Source: an uncultured Prevotellaceae bacterium (GTDB lineage: Bacteria > Bacteroidota > Bacteroidia > Bacteroidales > Bacteroidaceae). Taken from it: a stretch of 64,000 nt of DNA. The DNA lies in the NCBI GenBank assembly GCA_946185285.1, contig CAMHIS010000002.1:18537-82536 (forward strand), in the 5' to 3' direction. This document shows, piece by piece, positions 1-9,893 of the stretch. A program made the position numbers and the translations under genes. How positions within the stretch are numbered: position 1 is the stretch's first letter; every line of letters starts with the position of its first letter. Under the pieces are notes generated by a model. It worked only from the letters and a program-made list of their open reading frames with translations, searched no databases and was not told where the DNA came from.

Positions 1-381
1 AGGTTTTTTCTTGTACAAATCTTGAATACGGTGCAACCCATGAAGAATACGGCACACGGATTCGCCAAAGTCCCGTTCCACGTCATAAAGCGACAACTGG
101 CCACAGTCAACGCTGTAACGCAACAGGATGGCCAGCACGGAGTCACGCTTCAAACCAGTTTCTTCAACCATCAAACGTGCTGTCTGAAATCCCAAAAGCA
201 TCGGATTTAGGTCGAAGACGTCGCGTTGAAGACCCTCCCCTATCATCAACTTGCCTATATGATGACGCATTTTGGGCTCGTCACCCTCCTCCAGTGAACT
301 TCCTATCTGCTCCTTCAGCCACTGGTATAGCTGCATCATTTCATTGCGCTCATTTAGCGTAAAAACAATCCTTTCTGTCAT
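1..381 (-). CDS. RelA/SpoT-family (p)ppGpp synthetase, N-terminal part only
   Basis: The reverse strand from the ATG at 381 reads open for 127 codons to the window edge, so only the N-terminus is present. Residues about 60-127 align by eye with the HD hydrolase domain of RelA/SpoT proteins: a helix ending in LAILLRYSVD stands where hydrolase-active members have LLHDVVED, followed by the family-typical LSLYDVERDFGESVCRILHG and a HRIQDLYKKK segment where others have VTK. The metal-binding His-Asp pair is replaced by Arg-Tyr, so (p)ppGpp hydrolysis is probably lost and the protein is expected to be a synthetase-type paralogue. That last point is inference because the synthetase domain lies outside the window. 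It is divergent from the DUF4301 gene, with a TAnnTTTG promoter upstream. Confidence 0.75.
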   Translation of the reverse strand, partial: MTERIVFTLNERNEMMQLYQWLKEQIGSSLEEGDEPKMRHHIGKLMIGEGLQRDVFDLNPMLLGFQTARLMVEETGLKRDSVLAILLRYSVDCGQLSLYDVERDFGESVCRILHGLHRIQDLYKKKP

Positions 382-400
382 CAGTTCACTTTTTTTAGTG

Positions 401-408
401 CAAAGATA
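401..408 (-). promoter_or_regulatory. -7 promoter box for the RelA/SpoT-like gene
   Basis: Minus-strand TATCTTTG matches the Bacteroidetes -7 consensus TAnnTTTG, about 20 nt upstream of the ATG at 381. No convincing -33 box is seen. Confidence 0.55.
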
Positions 409-452
409 GCAAAAAGTTTTCGTTTTTTCATTGCAATTCAAGAAAAAATATG

Positions 453-460
453 TAAATTTG
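453..460 (+). promoter_or_regulatory. -7 promoter box for the DUF4301 gene
   Basis: TAAATTTG matches TAnnTTTG and lies 38 nt upstream of the ATG at 499. A TTGC 18 nt further upstream (431-434) is a possible -33 element. Confidence 0.5.
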
Positions 461-498
461 CCGTTGGAATTAAAAAACAAACCAAAACACAAATTATT

Positions 499-2013
499 AT
501 GCTAACAGAACAAGACCTGAAACAAATTGCCGCCAAAGGTATTAGCGAAGAAAAAATCAACGAACAGTTGGATGAGTTTAAGACCGGTTTCCCCTTTTTG
601 AGGTTAAAGGCTGCAGCCAGTATTGACGATGGCATTGTAGCTACAGGTGAACACGATAAGAAGGCCTACATAGAAGCCTGGGACAAATATAAGCAGCAAG
701 GACACAAGATCGTAAAGTTCGTGCCTGCCAGTGGTGCTGCCAGCCGTATGTTCAAGGATATGTTTGCTTTCCTTGATGCTGATTACGACGTGCCCACCAC
801 CCCATTCGAGAAACTGTATTTCGACAATATCGGGAAATTCGCATTCTATGAAGCCCTCGATGCCGTCTGTCGCAAGAACGAGGGGAAAAGCATCAAGTAC
901 CTCATTCAGGAAGGACAGTACAAGAAGGTAGTTGCCAATATGCTGTTCGAAAAGGGACTGAATTACGGACAACTACCTAAGGGCATGCTACTTTTCCACA
1001 AGTATCCGGAGGGTGCACGAACGCCCTTGGAGGAACATCTCGTCGAAGGTGCACTCTACGCTGCATCCAATGGGGAAGCCCGGGTACACTTCACCGTTTC
1101 CCACGAACACATGGACATGTTCAAAAAGAAGGTAGTCGCAAAGTCAGACGACTATGCCAAGAAGTACGGCGTAAAATACGACATTAGTTTCTCTGAGCAG
1201 AAACCTTCTACCGACACTATTGCTGCCAATCCTGACAATACACCATTCCGTAACGAAGACGGTTCGCTACTGTTCCGTCCTGGTGGCCACGGCGCACTCA
1301 TCGAGAACCTCAATGAAATTGATGCCGATATCATTTTCATCAAGAACATAGACAACGTCGTGCCTGACAGACTGAAGCAAGAGACCGTTGACTATAAGCA
1401 GATTATTGCTGGCGTATTGGTTAATCTTCAGAAGCTGAGTTTCAAATACTTGGAACTTTTGGATAAAGGAACGCCAGAACATGAGAAGCTGCGCGAGATA
1501 CAACACTTTGTCGAACATGCCTTCTGTCGTCGTTCCGACATATCCACACTCAACGACCAAGAGCTGGCAGACTATCTCCGCAGAAAGCTCAATCGCCCGA
1601 TGCGCGTCTGTGGTGTCGTCAAGAATGTAGGAGAACCAGGAGGCGGTCCATTCCTCACCTATAACCAGGACGGAACAATCTCACTACAGATTCTCGAGTC
1701 GTCCCAGATAGACAAGAATAACAAAGAGTATATGGAAATGTTCACGCATGGAACCCATTTCAATCCCGTTGACCTTGTCTGTGCGGTGAAGGACTATCAG
1801 GGGAAGCCTTTTGACCTTCCTCGGTTCGTAGACCGCACAACGGGCTTCATCAGCTCCAAGTCTAAGAACGGCAAGGAACTTAAGGCGCTTGAACTGCCTG
1901 GTCTTTGGAATGGTGCCATGAGTGACTGGAATACAGTCTTTGTTGAAGTGCCACTTGGCACATTCAACCCTGTGAAGACCGTCAACGACCTACTTCGTCC
2001 GCAGCACCAATAG
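499..2013 (+). CDS. DUF4301 family protein
   Basis: The 504-residue product begins MLTEQDLKQIA and matches my recollection of the DUF4301 family, which is largely restricted to Bacteroidetes. Residues 74-88 contain FVPASGAASRMFKDM, which resembles the GxxSRM nucleotide-binding turn of sugar-nucleotide transferases. A catalytic role on nucleotides is therefore possible but not shown. There is no signal peptide or membrane segment, so it should be cytoplasmic. It is followed after 6 nt by the HD phosphohydrolase, so the two are probably co-transcribed from the promoter at 453. The function is otherwise unknown. Confidence 0.8.
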   Translation: MLTEQDLKQIAAKGISEEKINEQLDEFKTGFPFLRLKAAASIDDGIVATGEHDKKAYIEAWDKYKQQGHKIVKFVPASGAASRMFKDMFAFLDADYDVPTTPFEKLYFDNIGKFAFYEALDAVCRKNEGKSIKYLIQEGQYKKVVANMLFEKGLNYGQLPKGMLLFHKYPEGARTPLEEHLVEGALYAASNGEARVHFTVSHEHMDMFKKKVVAKSDDYAKKYGVKYDISFSEQKPSTDTIAANPDNTPFRNEDGSLLFRPGGHGALIENLNEIDADIIFIKNIDNVVPDRLKQETVDYKQIIAGVLVNLQKLSFKYLELLDKGTPEHEKLREIQHFVEHAFCRRSDISTLNDQELADYLRRKLNRPMRVCGVVKNVGEPGGGPFLTYNQDGTISLQILESSQIDKNNKEYMEMFTHGTHFNPVDLVCAVKDYQGKPFDLPRFVDRTTGFISSKSKNGKELKALELPGLWNGAMSDWNTVFVEVPLGTFNPVKTVNDLLRPQHQ

Positions 2014-2019
2014 GCCGCA

Positions 2020-3246
2020 ATGAACGACCATAAAATCATCAACGACCCAGTATTCGGGTTCATCAAGATTCCACGCGGATTGCTGTACGATGTCGTACAG
2101 CATCCGCTTATGCAACGTTTGAACCGCATCAACCAATTGGGACTGGCCTCTGTGGTCTATCCCGGTGCCCGTCACACGCGGTTTCAGCACTCATTGGGTG
2201 CCTTCCACTTAACGAGTGAAGCCATTTTGTCGTTACAACAGAAGGGTAATTTCATTTTCGATTCAGAGGCAGAGGCGGTACAGGCGGCTATACTTATGCA
2301 CGACATCGGCCACGGACCTTTTTCGCATGTATTGGAGCACACGCTTATCAGCGGTATATCTCACGAAGACATCTCGCTACTAATGATGGAGCGCATCAAC
2401 CGGCAGACAGGCGGACAACTGAACCTGGCCATCAGTATTTTCAAGAGCGAATATCCAAAGCAATTTCTGCATCAGCTGATATCGAGCCAGCTGGATATGG
2501 ATCGTCTGGACTATCTGCGGCGAGATTCGTTTTTCACGGGTGTGACCGAGGGCAACATTGGGTCAGCGCGCATAATCAAGATGTTAAACGTGGTTAACGA
2601 TTCTCTGGCTGTTGAGTCGAAAGGTATCTATTCTCTTGAAAATTTCTTAACAACTCGCAGACTGATGTATTGGCAGGTTTACCTACATAAGACGGCTGTG
2701 GCTTGTGAAAAAGTCCTGGTCAATACGCTGATGAGAGCGAAGACGTTGACCCGCGAGGGGAAGAATCTGTTTGCCTCGCCATCATTGAAGTATTTTCTGC
2801 AGAACGAGGTCGACAAGGCGTGGTTCGCCAGTCATGAGGAGACATTGGATATGTACAGTGACCTTGATGACAGCGACATCTGGAGTGCGCTTAAAGCATG
2901 GAAATACAATGACGACAAGATACTGGCGACCCTGGCTGCCGACATTCTGAACAGGCATCTATTCAAGGTGGAGGTCAGCGAGACTCCCGCCAATGAAGCC
3001 TACATCGGAGAACTTGCCCAAGGGATAGCTCAAAAAATGGGAATCAGTGCCGACGATGCTCGACAGTATATGATGAGCATCAATACAATACAAAAAGACA
3101 TGTACAACACGGAGGACGACAGTATCACTATTCTTTACAAAGATGGTTCTACGAAGGATATTTCCGAAGCTTCCGAATTGCTAAATGTGCAGTTACTTTC
3201 TAAAAAAATAAGAAAATATTACCTCTGTTATCAGCGTTTCGGATAA
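2020..3246 (+). CDS. HD superfamily phosphohydrolase (dNTPase-like)
   Basis: The 408-residue protein carries a clear HD-domain metal site: H57 in RFQHSLG, the H94-D95 pair in MHDIGHGPFSH, and a later Asp in DMDRLDYLRRD near residue 160. This order is typical of the YdhJ/SAMHD1-like group, some members of which hydrolyse dNTPs to nucleosides and triphosphate. The substrate here is not known. It is cytoplasmic and follows DUF4301 by 6 nt. Its 3' end overlaps the promoter region of lpxD, and an HD gene directly before lpxD is a recurring arrangement in Bacteroidetes. Confidence 0.85.
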   Translation: MNDHKIINDPVFGFIKIPRGLLYDVVQHPLMQRLNRINQLGLASVVYPGARHTRFQHSLGAFHLTSEAILSLQQKGNFIFDSEAEAVQAAILMHDIGHGPFSHVLEHTLISGISHEDISLLMMERINRQTGGQLNLAISIFKSEYPKQFLHQLISSQLDMDRLDYLRRDSFFTGVTEGNIGSARIIKMLNVVNDSLAVESKGIYSLENFLTTRRLMYWQVYLHKTAVACEKVLVNTLMRAKTLTREGKNLFASPSLKYFLQNEVDKAWFASHEETLDMYSDLDDSDIWSALKAWKYNDDKILATLAADILNRHLFKVEVSETPANEAYIGELAQGIAQKMGISADDARQYMMSINTIQKDMYNTEDDSITILYKDGSTKDISEASELLNVQLLSKKIRKYYLCYQRFG

Positions 3247-3253
3247 TTTTTGC

Positions 3254-3261
3254 TACCTTTG
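3254..3261 (+). promoter_or_regulatory. -7 promoter box for the lpxD operon
   Basis: TACCTTTG matches TAnnTTTG. It begins 32 nt before the ATG at 3286. The longer lpxD reading frame that opens at TTG 3250 runs through this box, which argues against that upstream start. Confidence 0.6.
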
Positions 3262-3285
3262 CAAACAAATTCAGAAACAACCTAT

Positions 3286-4266
3286 ATGGAATTTACAGCA
3301 AAACAGATTGCAGAGCTAATTGAAGGACGTATAGAAGGCAACGAAAATGCCATAGTCAACACCTTCACCAAGATTGAAGAAGGCCGTGAGGGAGCCATCT
3401 CATTCCTCTCGAACCCCAAGTACACTCATTACCTGTACGACACGAAGTCGTCTGTCGTGCTGATTAACGAAGACATAGAATTGGAAAAGCCCGTCTCCCC
3501 CACCCTCATACGCGTTAAGAACGCCTATGAGAGTGTGGCACGGCTTTTGCAGTTATATGAGTCGATGAAACCTAAGAAAACGGGGGTCGACACACTGGCG
3601 TTTGTTTCATCCTCGGCAAAAATCGGCAAGGACGTCTATGTCGGGCCGTTCTGCTATATTGGCGAAGGTGTGGTGATTGGTGACGGCACACGCATTTATC
3701 CCAACGTGACAATCTACGATGGCTGCCGCATCGGACAGCGCGTGACCATCCACGCCGGTGCTGTTATCGGAGCTGATGGTTTTGGTTTTGCCCCTAACGC
3801 CGAGGGCTACGAGAAGATTCCACAGATAGGCATTGTCGTCATTGAAGACGATGTTGAGATAGGTGCCAATACCTGCATTGACCGTTCCACAATGGGGCAG
3901 ACAATTATCCGCCGCGGCGTCAAATTGGACAACCTGATACAGGTGGCGCACAACTGTGAGATAGGCGAAAACACAGTCATGTCTGCACAGGTTGGCATGG
4001 CCGGCTCTACGAAAATTGGCGCTTGGTGCATGGTGGGAGGCCAGGCGGGGTTCTCTGGTCATATCACCGTTGCTGACCATACCATCGTAGGTGCGCAAAG
4101 TGGTGTCATCGGCAATACCAAGGGTAACGGTCAGCAACTCATCGGCGCACCGGCCATCGACCCGAAGGTATTTTTCAAGGCTCAGGCCGTAATGAAACGC
4201 CTCCCCGACATGTATCGTGAGTTAAGCGCACTGCGTAAGGAAGTAGAAGAACTTAAGAGAAAATAA
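3286..4266 (+). CDS. lpxD: UDP-3-O-acylglucosamine N-acyltransferase LpxD
   Basis: LpxD transfers a hydroxyacyl chain from ACP to the 2-amino group of UDP-3-O-acylglucosamine, the third step of lipid A synthesis, in the cytoplasm. The 326-residue protein has an N-terminal uridine-binding domain (1-100) and a left-handed beta helix of hexapeptide repeats (about 105-300, e.g. [19 protein letters not shown]). The probable catalytic histidine is H222 in QVAHNCEIG, and a C-terminal helix ends in [12 protein letters not shown]. The start at ATG 3286 is preferred to TTG 3250 because the -7 promoter box lies between them. It is followed by lpxC-fabZ after 20 nt and lpxA, so three consecutive steps of the pathway are adjacent. 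Confidence 0.95.
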   Translation: MEFTAKQIAELIEGRIEGNENAIVNTFTKIEEGREGAISFLSNPKYTHYLYDTKSSVVLINEDIELEKPVSPTLIRVKNAYESVARLLQLYESMKPKKTGVDTLAFVSSSAKIGKDVYVGPFCYIGEGVVIGDGTRIYPNVTIYDGCRIGQRVTIHAGAVIGADGFGFAPNAEGYEKIPQIGIVVIEDDVEIGANTCIDRSTMGQTIIRRGVKLDNLIQVAHNCEIGENTVMSAQVGMAGSTKIGAWCMVGGQAGFSGHITVADHTIVGAQSGVIGNTKGNGQQLIGAPAIDPKVFFKAQAVMKRLPDMYRELSALRKEVEELKRK

Positions 4267-4286
4267 ATCAAAAGCACGCAATAAAA

Positions 4287-5672
4287 ATGAAACAAAAAAC
4301 ATTAAAGGGAAGTTTCTCTCTGTGTGGCAAAGGTCTGCATACCGGACTGAGCCTGACAGTGACCTTCAATCCCGCTCCGGAAAACAGTGGTTACAAAATA
4401 CAGCGCATTGACATGGAAGGTATGCCTACCATCGATGCCATTGCTGAAAATGTAGTCGACACACAGCGTGGTACTGTGTTGGGTAAAGGCGAAGACTTTC
4501 GCGTATCAACAGTTGAACATGCTTTGTCAGCCCTTTACGCATCAGGCATTGACAACTGTCTGATTCAGGTTAACGGTCCGGAGTTCCCCATCCTCGATGG
4601 TTCGGCCATCAAGTACGTGGAAAAGATTAGCGAGATTGGCGTCGAGGAGCAGAATGCGCCCAAAGACTGGTATGTTATCCGCAAGAAGATTGAGGTGAAG
4701 GACGAGCAGACAGGCTCATGCATCACCATCCTGCCCGATGAGGACTTCTCGATAACGGCCATGTGCTCGTTCGAGTCGAAGTTCATCAACTCACAGTTTG
4801 CCACGCTCGACAATCCGCAAGATTATGCCACAGAGATAGCCAGCGCACGCACTTTCGTATTTGTACGCGATATTGAGCCGTTGCTCCAGGCTAACCTTAT
4901 CAAGGGCGGAGACCTGGACAACGCCATCGTCATTTATGAGCGCCAGACCACCCAGGAACGTCTTGACAAGCTGGCTGACATGCTCCACGTTGAACACCGC
5001 GACGCCACGGACTTGGGGTACATTCAGCACAAGCCGTTACAATGGGAGAACGAGTGTACGCGCCATAAGCTGCTCGACGTCATCGGCGACATGGCTCTTA
5101 TAGGTCGTCCCATCAAGGGCCGCATCATAGCCACCCGTCCCGGACATACTGTCAACAACAAGTTTGCCCGACTGATTCGCAAGGAAATCCGTCTGCACGA
5201 AGTACAGGCTCCCATCTACGATCCGAACGAGGAGCCAATCATGGACGTGAACCGCATCCGCGAACTCCTACCCCACCGCTATCCGATGCAGCTAGTCGAC
5301 AAGGTGGTGGCCCTCGGAGCCATGAGCATCGTCGGCGTGAAGAACGTCACATCCAATGAGCCATTTTTCCAGGGACACTTTCCTCAGGAGCCAGTCATGC
5401 CAGGCGTACTCCAGGTAGAAGCTATGGCCCAGTGTGGTGGTCTGTTGGTACTCAACACACTTGAAGAGCCAGAGCGCTGGTCAACCTACTTTATGAAGAT
5501 TGACAATGTAAAGTTCCGCCAGAAGGTGGTTCCAGGCGATACACTTGTGTTCAAGGTCGACTTATTAGCTCCCGTCCGTCACGGTGTATCATCGATGAAA
5601 GGTTACGTCTTTGTAGGTGACCATATTGTGACCGAAGCCAGTTTCACCGCACAAATAGTCAAGAACAAATGA
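4287..5672 (+). CDS. lpxC-fabZ: Bifunctional LpxC deacetylase / FabZ dehydratase fusion
   Basis: Residues 1-300 are LpxC, the zinc-dependent UDP-3-O-acyl-N-acetylglucosamine deacetylase that commits the cell to lipid A. The zinc ligands are H78 in STVEH plus H260 and D264 in RHKLLDVIGD, with H287 in PGH as a likely acid. Residues 318-461 are FabZ, the 3-hydroxyacyl-ACP dehydratase of fatty acid elongation, with H364 in GHFP and E378 in VEAMAQ as catalytic residues. The fusion is known in Bacteroidetes; it links the competing users of 3-hydroxyacyl-ACP in one polypeptide. Its stop codon overlaps the lpxA start by ATGA, so translation is probably coupled. Confidence 0.96.
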   Translation: MKQKTLKGSFSLCGKGLHTGLSLTVTFNPAPENSGYKIQRIDMEGMPTIDAIAENVVDTQRGTVLGKGEDFRVSTVEHALSALYASGIDNCLIQVNGPEFPILDGSAIKYVEKISEIGVEEQNAPKDWYVIRKKIEVKDEQTGSCITILPDEDFSITAMCSFESKFINSQFATLDNPQDYATEIASARTFVFVRDIEPLLQANLIKGGDLDNAIVIYERQTTQERLDKLADMLHVEHRDATDLGYIQHKPLQWENECTRHKLLDVIGDMALIGRPIKGRIIATRPGHTVNNKFARLIRKEIRLHEVQAPIYDPNEEPIMDVNRIRELLPHRYPMQLVDKVVALGAMSIVGVKNVTSNEPFFQGHFPQEPVMPGVLQVEAMAQCGGLLVLNTLEEPERWSTYFMKIDNVKFRQKVVPGDTLVFKVDLLAPVRHGVSSMKGYVFVGDHIVTEASFTAQIVKNK

Positions 5673-6442
5673 TCAACCAGATACATCCAATGGCAATTGT
5701 CGACCCAGAGGCAAAGCTGGGCGATAACAATATAATAGGACCGTTTTGCGTGATTGACAAGAACGTTGTCATCGGCGATAACAATAAGTTTCTGAACAAC
5801 GTCACCATCCATTATGGGGCCCGCATTGGCAACAACAATGAGTTCTTTCCCGGCGCAAGCATTGCCACTAAGCCCCAAGATTTGAAGTTCCAGGGCGAGG
5901 ATACCACCTGCGAGATAGGCGACAACAACTCCATCCGCGAGAACGTCACCATCAGCCGCGGTACAGCCTCTAAGGGTAAGACTGTTGTGGGTAACGGCAA
6001 TCTGCTGATGGAGAATATGCACGTGGCTCATGACTGCGTCATAGGCAACGGTTGCATCATCGGCAACTCCACGAAGTTTGCTGGCGAAGTGATTGTCGAG
6101 GATTATGCTATTATCTCAGCCACCTGCCTGTTCCACCAGTTCTGTCGTGTAGGCAGTTACATTATGTTCCAGGGTGGTTCACGCACCAGTCAGGACATTC
6201 CACCCTACGTCATTGCCGGCAAGGAGCCAGTTCGCTATGCTGGCGTCAACCTGATAGGATTGCGCCGTCGTGGTTTCGACAATGCAACGATAGAAGCCAT
6301 CCATGATGCGTACCGTATTATATATGCCCAAGGCGTATTAAAGGACGGTATTGCCGAGGCTCGTGCCAAGTATCCAGACAATAAGGAGGTAGAATACATC
6401 TGCTCGTTCATCGAGAACTCCAAGCGCGGCGTCATTCGCTAA
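5669..6442 (+). CDS. lpxA: Acyl-ACP:UDP-GlcNAc O-acyltransferase LpxA
   Basis: LpxA performs the first step of lipid A synthesis by moving a 3-hydroxyacyl chain from ACP to the 3-OH of UDP-GlcNAc. The 257-residue length is normal. Residues 2-190 form the hexapeptide beta helix (e.g. IGPFCVIDKNVVIGDNN), H121 in MHVAHDCVIG is the expected catalytic base, and the C-terminal helical part starts at LIGLRRRGF. It starts inside the lpxC-fabZ stop codon. Gene order lpxD, lpxC-fabZ, lpxA differs from the reaction order but is standard for the phylum. Confidence 0.96.
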   Translation: MINQIHPMAIVDPEAKLGDNNIIGPFCVIDKNVVIGDNNKFLNNVTIHYGARIGNNNEFFPGASIATKPQDLKFQGEDTTCEIGDNNSIRENVTISRGTASKGKTVVGNGNLLMENMHVAHDCVIGNGCIIGNSTKFAGEVIVEDYAIISATCLFHQFCRVGSYIMFQGGSRTSQDIPPYVIAGKEPVRYAGVNLIGLRRRGFDNATIEAIHDAYRIIYAQGVLKDGIAEARAKYPDNKEVEYICSFIENSKRGVIR

Positions 6443-6463
6443 ACGAAGTGGTGGAGTAAGGAT

Positions 6464-7357
6464 TTGAGTACTAAGCAACTGATAGTAATTACGGGGCCTA
6501 CAGCCGTCGGCAAAACCGACCTCTGCATACAGATAGCCCAGAGGCTCGGCATTCCTATTATCAATGCCGACTCACGTCAGTTGTTCCGCGAGTTGAAAAT
6601 TGGCACAGCCTCTCCTACTGCCGAACAGCAGCAGAGGGTTAAGCATTATTTTGTGGGAACGCTCAGCATCGGTGACTACTATAGTGCCTCAATGTACGAA
6701 CAGGAAGTAACAGGCCTTTTAAAGGAACTGTTTAAGAACAGCGACTACGCTTTGCTTTCAGGCGGTTCCATGATGTATGTCGATGCCGTATGCAATGGCA
6801 TTGACGATATCCCTACCGTCGATGATGTGACACGCGCCACCTTGAAACGCCGCTTGGCTGAAGAGGGACTGGAGGCGTTGGTTGCAGAGCTGAAGCAACT
6901 GGACCCTGAGCATTACGAAGTGGTTGACCGTCAGAATCCGCGTCGCGTTGTTCACGCCCTCGAGATTTGCCACATGACTGGCAAAACCTACACCTCGTTT
7001 CGCAAGGCCGTCAAGCGGCAGCATCCATTCCGCATTGTCAAGATAGGACTCAATCGTGAGCGCGAGGAACTCTATCATCGTATCAACCTTCGCGTAGAGC
7101 AGATGATGAAAGAAGGGCTGATTGAAGAGGCCAAGTCCATGTTGCCATATAGAAATGAGAATGCCTTAAATACTGTAGGTTACAAAGAACTGTTCAACTA
7201 TTTTGATGGCATTTGGGACTTGGAAGAAGCCGTTGAGCGCATCAAGGGAAACACCCGCCGTTATGCCCGCAAGCAACTGACATGGTTTAAGCGCGACGAA
7301 CAGATGAGGTGGTTTCATCCCGACAACCAAGAATCAATAATGAACTACATATTCTAA
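6464..7357 (+). CDS. miaA: tRNA dimethylallyltransferase MiaA (copy 1)
   Basis: MiaA adds the dimethylallyl group to A37 of tRNAs reading UNN codons. The 297-residue protein has the P-loop GPTAVGKT (11-18), the substrate segment [16 protein letters not shown] and the C-terminal [12 protein letters not shown] signature. The start is a TTG at 6464 preceded by GGAGTAAGGA; no ATG is available in frame upstream before a stop. It follows lpxA by 21 nt and precedes the penicillin-binding protein by 1 nt. A second MiaA paralogue lies at 48424-49368; the two are diverged, so one may have a distinct tRNA set or substrate. Which copy is dominant cannot be told from sequence. Confidence 0.93.
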   Translation: MSTKQLIVITGPTAVGKTDLCIQIAQRLGIPIINADSRQLFRELKIGTASPTAEQQQRVKHYFVGTLSIGDYYSASMYEQEVTGLLKELFKNSDYALLSGGSMMYVDAVCNGIDDIPTVDDVTRATLKRRLAEEGLEALVAELKQLDPEHYEVVDRQNPRRVVHALEICHMTGKTYTSFRKAVKRQHPFRIVKIGLNREREELYHRINLRVEQMMKEGLIEEAKSMLPYRNENALNTVGYKELFNYFDGIWDLEEAVERIKGNTRRYARKQLTWFKRDEQMRWFHPDNQESIMNYIF

Positions 7358-7358
7358 T

Positions 7359-9887
7359 ATGAGTAAAGAAGGAAAGAGAATCCTGACCAGCCCATGGCGA
7401 GGCTTGAAGGGAATCGTCAACTGGTATATCAGCATCTTCAAGGGGCGGCCCTGGTATATCAAAATAGTATCAACCGTCGCCTCAGCCATTGTCATATTTG
7501 TACTCTACCTGTTGGCCGTCAATTTCAACTTTCTGTGGCTCTTCGGCAAGTCGCCGTCCATGCAGACCATCAAGGACAAACGGCCAGCACAGGCATCAGA
7601 AATCTACAGCGCCGACGGACAGCAGATAGGAAAGTTCTTCAGCGAGAATCGCACTCCCGTCAACTACGAAGATGTTAATCCCGTATTTTGGCAGGCGCTT
7701 ATCGATACCGAGGACGAGCGGTTCTACTCGCATCATGGTATTGACTTTACAGCCTTTGGTGCCGCCTTGAAGGACTACCTGCTGCATAACGATGCCCGCG
7801 GAGCATCGACCATCACGCAGCAGTTGGCCAAGAACCTGTTCCGCGTGCGCACGGAGTATTCCACGGGACTGCTTGGCAGAATTCCCGGCTTGAAGATTCT
7901 CATCATGAAGAATAAGGAGTGGATAACGGCCTACAAGTTAGAGTACTTCTTCACTAAGGAGGAAATACTGACACAATATGCCAACACCGTCGACTTCGGC
8001 TCCAACGCCTTTGGCATCAAAACGGCTGCCAAGACCTACTTTGGCATCACCCCCAAAGAGCTGACCGCTGAACAATCGGCCGTGCTCGTGGGTATGCTCA
8101 AGGCCACCACCTTCTATAATCCCCGCATCCATCCCGACAATGCCGTCAAGCGCCGCAATGTCGTGCTCGACAACATGGTGAAGCACAACCACCTGACACA
8201 AGCCGCCTTCGACTCCCTGAAGACCACCGAGATAGAGCTTGATTTTAGTGTTGAGAACGCCTACGACGGCAAGGCCAACTACTTCCGCGAGGCCGTGGCC
8301 AACGAACTAAGGGAGTGGTGCCGTGACAATGGATACGACCTCTACACCGATGGTCTGAAAATCTACACTACCCTCGATACCCGTATGCAGCGCTACGCCG
8401 AGACTGCTGCCATTAAGCAGATGAAGCAGGTTCAGAAGAACTTCAACCAGCATTGGGGAAAGACCAATCCCTGGCAGGACGAGCGTCATCAGGAGATAGC
8501 AGGTTTTGTCGAGGACATAGCCAAACGACAGCCCTACTATAAAGTGCTGGCTAAGAAGTTTCCAAACCAGCCTGACAGCATCACCTATTACCTGAACAAG
8601 CCTCACTCGGTGAAGCTCTTCGACTACGAGAACGGAACCATCGAGCGCGAGATGTCAACCCTCGACAGCATACGCTATATGGTGCGCTTCATGCATTGCG
8701 GCTTCGTAGCCATCGAGCCTAACACCGGCCATGTAAAGGCGTGGGTGGGCGACATAGACTTTAACTCGTGGAAATACGATAAGGTAACGGCCATGCGCCA
8801 GCCCGGTTCCACGTTCAAGCTCTTTGTCTATACCGAGGCTATGAACCAAGGACTGACCCCCTGCGACCGCCGTCAGGATTCCTATTTTGCGATGAAGGTA
8901 TGGGACCCCGCCAAGAAGAAAGAGGTGACCTGGGCCCCCCACAATGCCAACGGCTACTTTACTGGTGCCAACATGCCACTTCGTGCAGCCTTCGCCCAGA
9001 GCATCAACTCTGTGGCCGTCAAGTTAGGTCAGGAAGTGGGCATCAAGAATATCGCCAACACAGCCCACGCCATGGGCATCAAGAGCGAACTCGACCCTAC
9101 ACCTGCACTCGCATTGGGATCCAGCGACGTCAATCTGTTGGAGTTGGTCAACGGCTATTCTACAGTCATCAACGACGGTAAGATGCACGAGGCCGTTCTC
9201 GTCACTCGCATCCTTGACCGCGACGGCAACGAGATTTACGTTGCTCCCACAGAGCAGCGGCAGGCCATCCCTTACCGCAGCGCCTTCCTCGTCCAACAGC
9301 TGTTACAGGGCGGCTTACGTGAACGCGGCGGTACGTCTATGAGTCTCTGGGGCTATGTAGGGAAATACAACGACACAGAGTTCGGCGGCAAGACGGGAAC
9401 ATCCAATAATCATTCCGATGCGTGGTTCGTCGGCGTATCGCCGAAACTTGTCTGCGGCGCATGGGTAGGCGGCGAATACCGCTGCATACATTTCCGCACA
9501 GGACAGCTCGGACAAGGTTCGCGCACAGCCCTTCCCATCTGTGGCTACTTCTTTGAATCCGTTTTAGGCGACCCTGCCTTCAAGCATTATCACGGTAAGT
9601 TTGACAAGGCCAAAGAACCAGACATCACGCCGGACATGTACGAGAACTGCCAGTACACTTACTCCTATAATTTCAACGACAGCACCGACCTCGACAGTCT
9701 CGGTTATGAAGGCTATGAGGAAATAGAACAGGAAGTTGAACTTGACGAAGATGGGAACCCCATGGTAAAACCACAGGAGACGAACGAAACCGAGCCGGAA
9801 GTCTCGAAACCCAAAGAGGGGACGCCCGCCGAGGCAACTGAGCAGAAAAAGAATGCCCAGCCTCAATATGAAGACGTGTATTTTTAG
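7359..9887 (+). CDS. Class A penicillin-binding protein (glycosyltransferase/transpeptidase)
   Basis: The 842-residue protein polymerises and cross-links peptidoglycan at the inner membrane. A cytoplasmic basic N-terminus is followed by a membrane anchor at about 35-62. The GT51 domain (about 85-270) has the catalytic E118 in DTEDERFY and the GASTITQQLAKNLF motif. The transpeptidase domain has S484 in PGSTFK (SxxK), S548-I-N550 (SxN) and K678-TGTS (KTG). The C-terminus is an acidic, Pro/Glu-rich tail (about 785-842) that looks disordered. It sits 1 nt after miaA and 6 nt before the helicase gene. Confidence 0.95.
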   Translation: MSKEGKRILTSPWRGLKGIVNWYISIFKGRPWYIKIVSTVASAIVIFVLYLLAVNFNFLWLFGKSPSMQTIKDKRPAQASEIYSADGQQIGKFFSENRTPVNYEDVNPVFWQALIDTEDERFYSHHGIDFTAFGAALKDYLLHNDARGASTITQQLAKNLFRVRTEYSTGLLGRIPGLKILIMKNKEWITAYKLEYFFTKEEILTQYANTVDFGSNAFGIKTAAKTYFGITPKELTAEQSAVLVGMLKATTFYNPRIHPDNAVKRRNVVLDNMVKHNHLTQAAFDSLKTTEIELDFSVENAYDGKANYFREAVANELREWCRDNGYDLYTDGLKIYTTLDTRMQRYAETAAIKQMKQVQKNFNQHWGKTNPWQDERHQEIAGFVEDIAKRQPYYKVLAKKFPNQPDSITYYLNKPHSVKLFDYENGTIEREMSTLDSIRYMVRFMHCGFVAIEPNTGHVKAWVGDIDFNSWKYDKVTAMRQPGSTFKLFVYTEAMNQGLTPCDRRQDSYFAMKVWDPAKKKEVTWAPHNANGYFTGANMPLRAAFAQSINSVAVKLGQEVGIKNIANTAHAMGIKSELDPTPALALGSSDVNLLELVNGYSTVINDGKMHEAVLVTRILDRDGNEIYVAPTEQRQAIPYRSAFLVQQLLQGGLRERGGTSMSLWGYVGKYNDTEFGGKTGTSNNHSDAWFVGVSPKLVCGAWVGGEYRCIHFRTGQLGQGSRTALPICGYFFESVLGDPAFKHYHGKFDKAKEPDITPDMYENCQYTYSYNFNDSTDLDSLGYEGYEEIEQEVELDEDGNPMVKPQETNETEPEVSKPKEGTPAEATEQKKNAQPQYEDVYF

Positions 9888-9893
9888 TGAATA

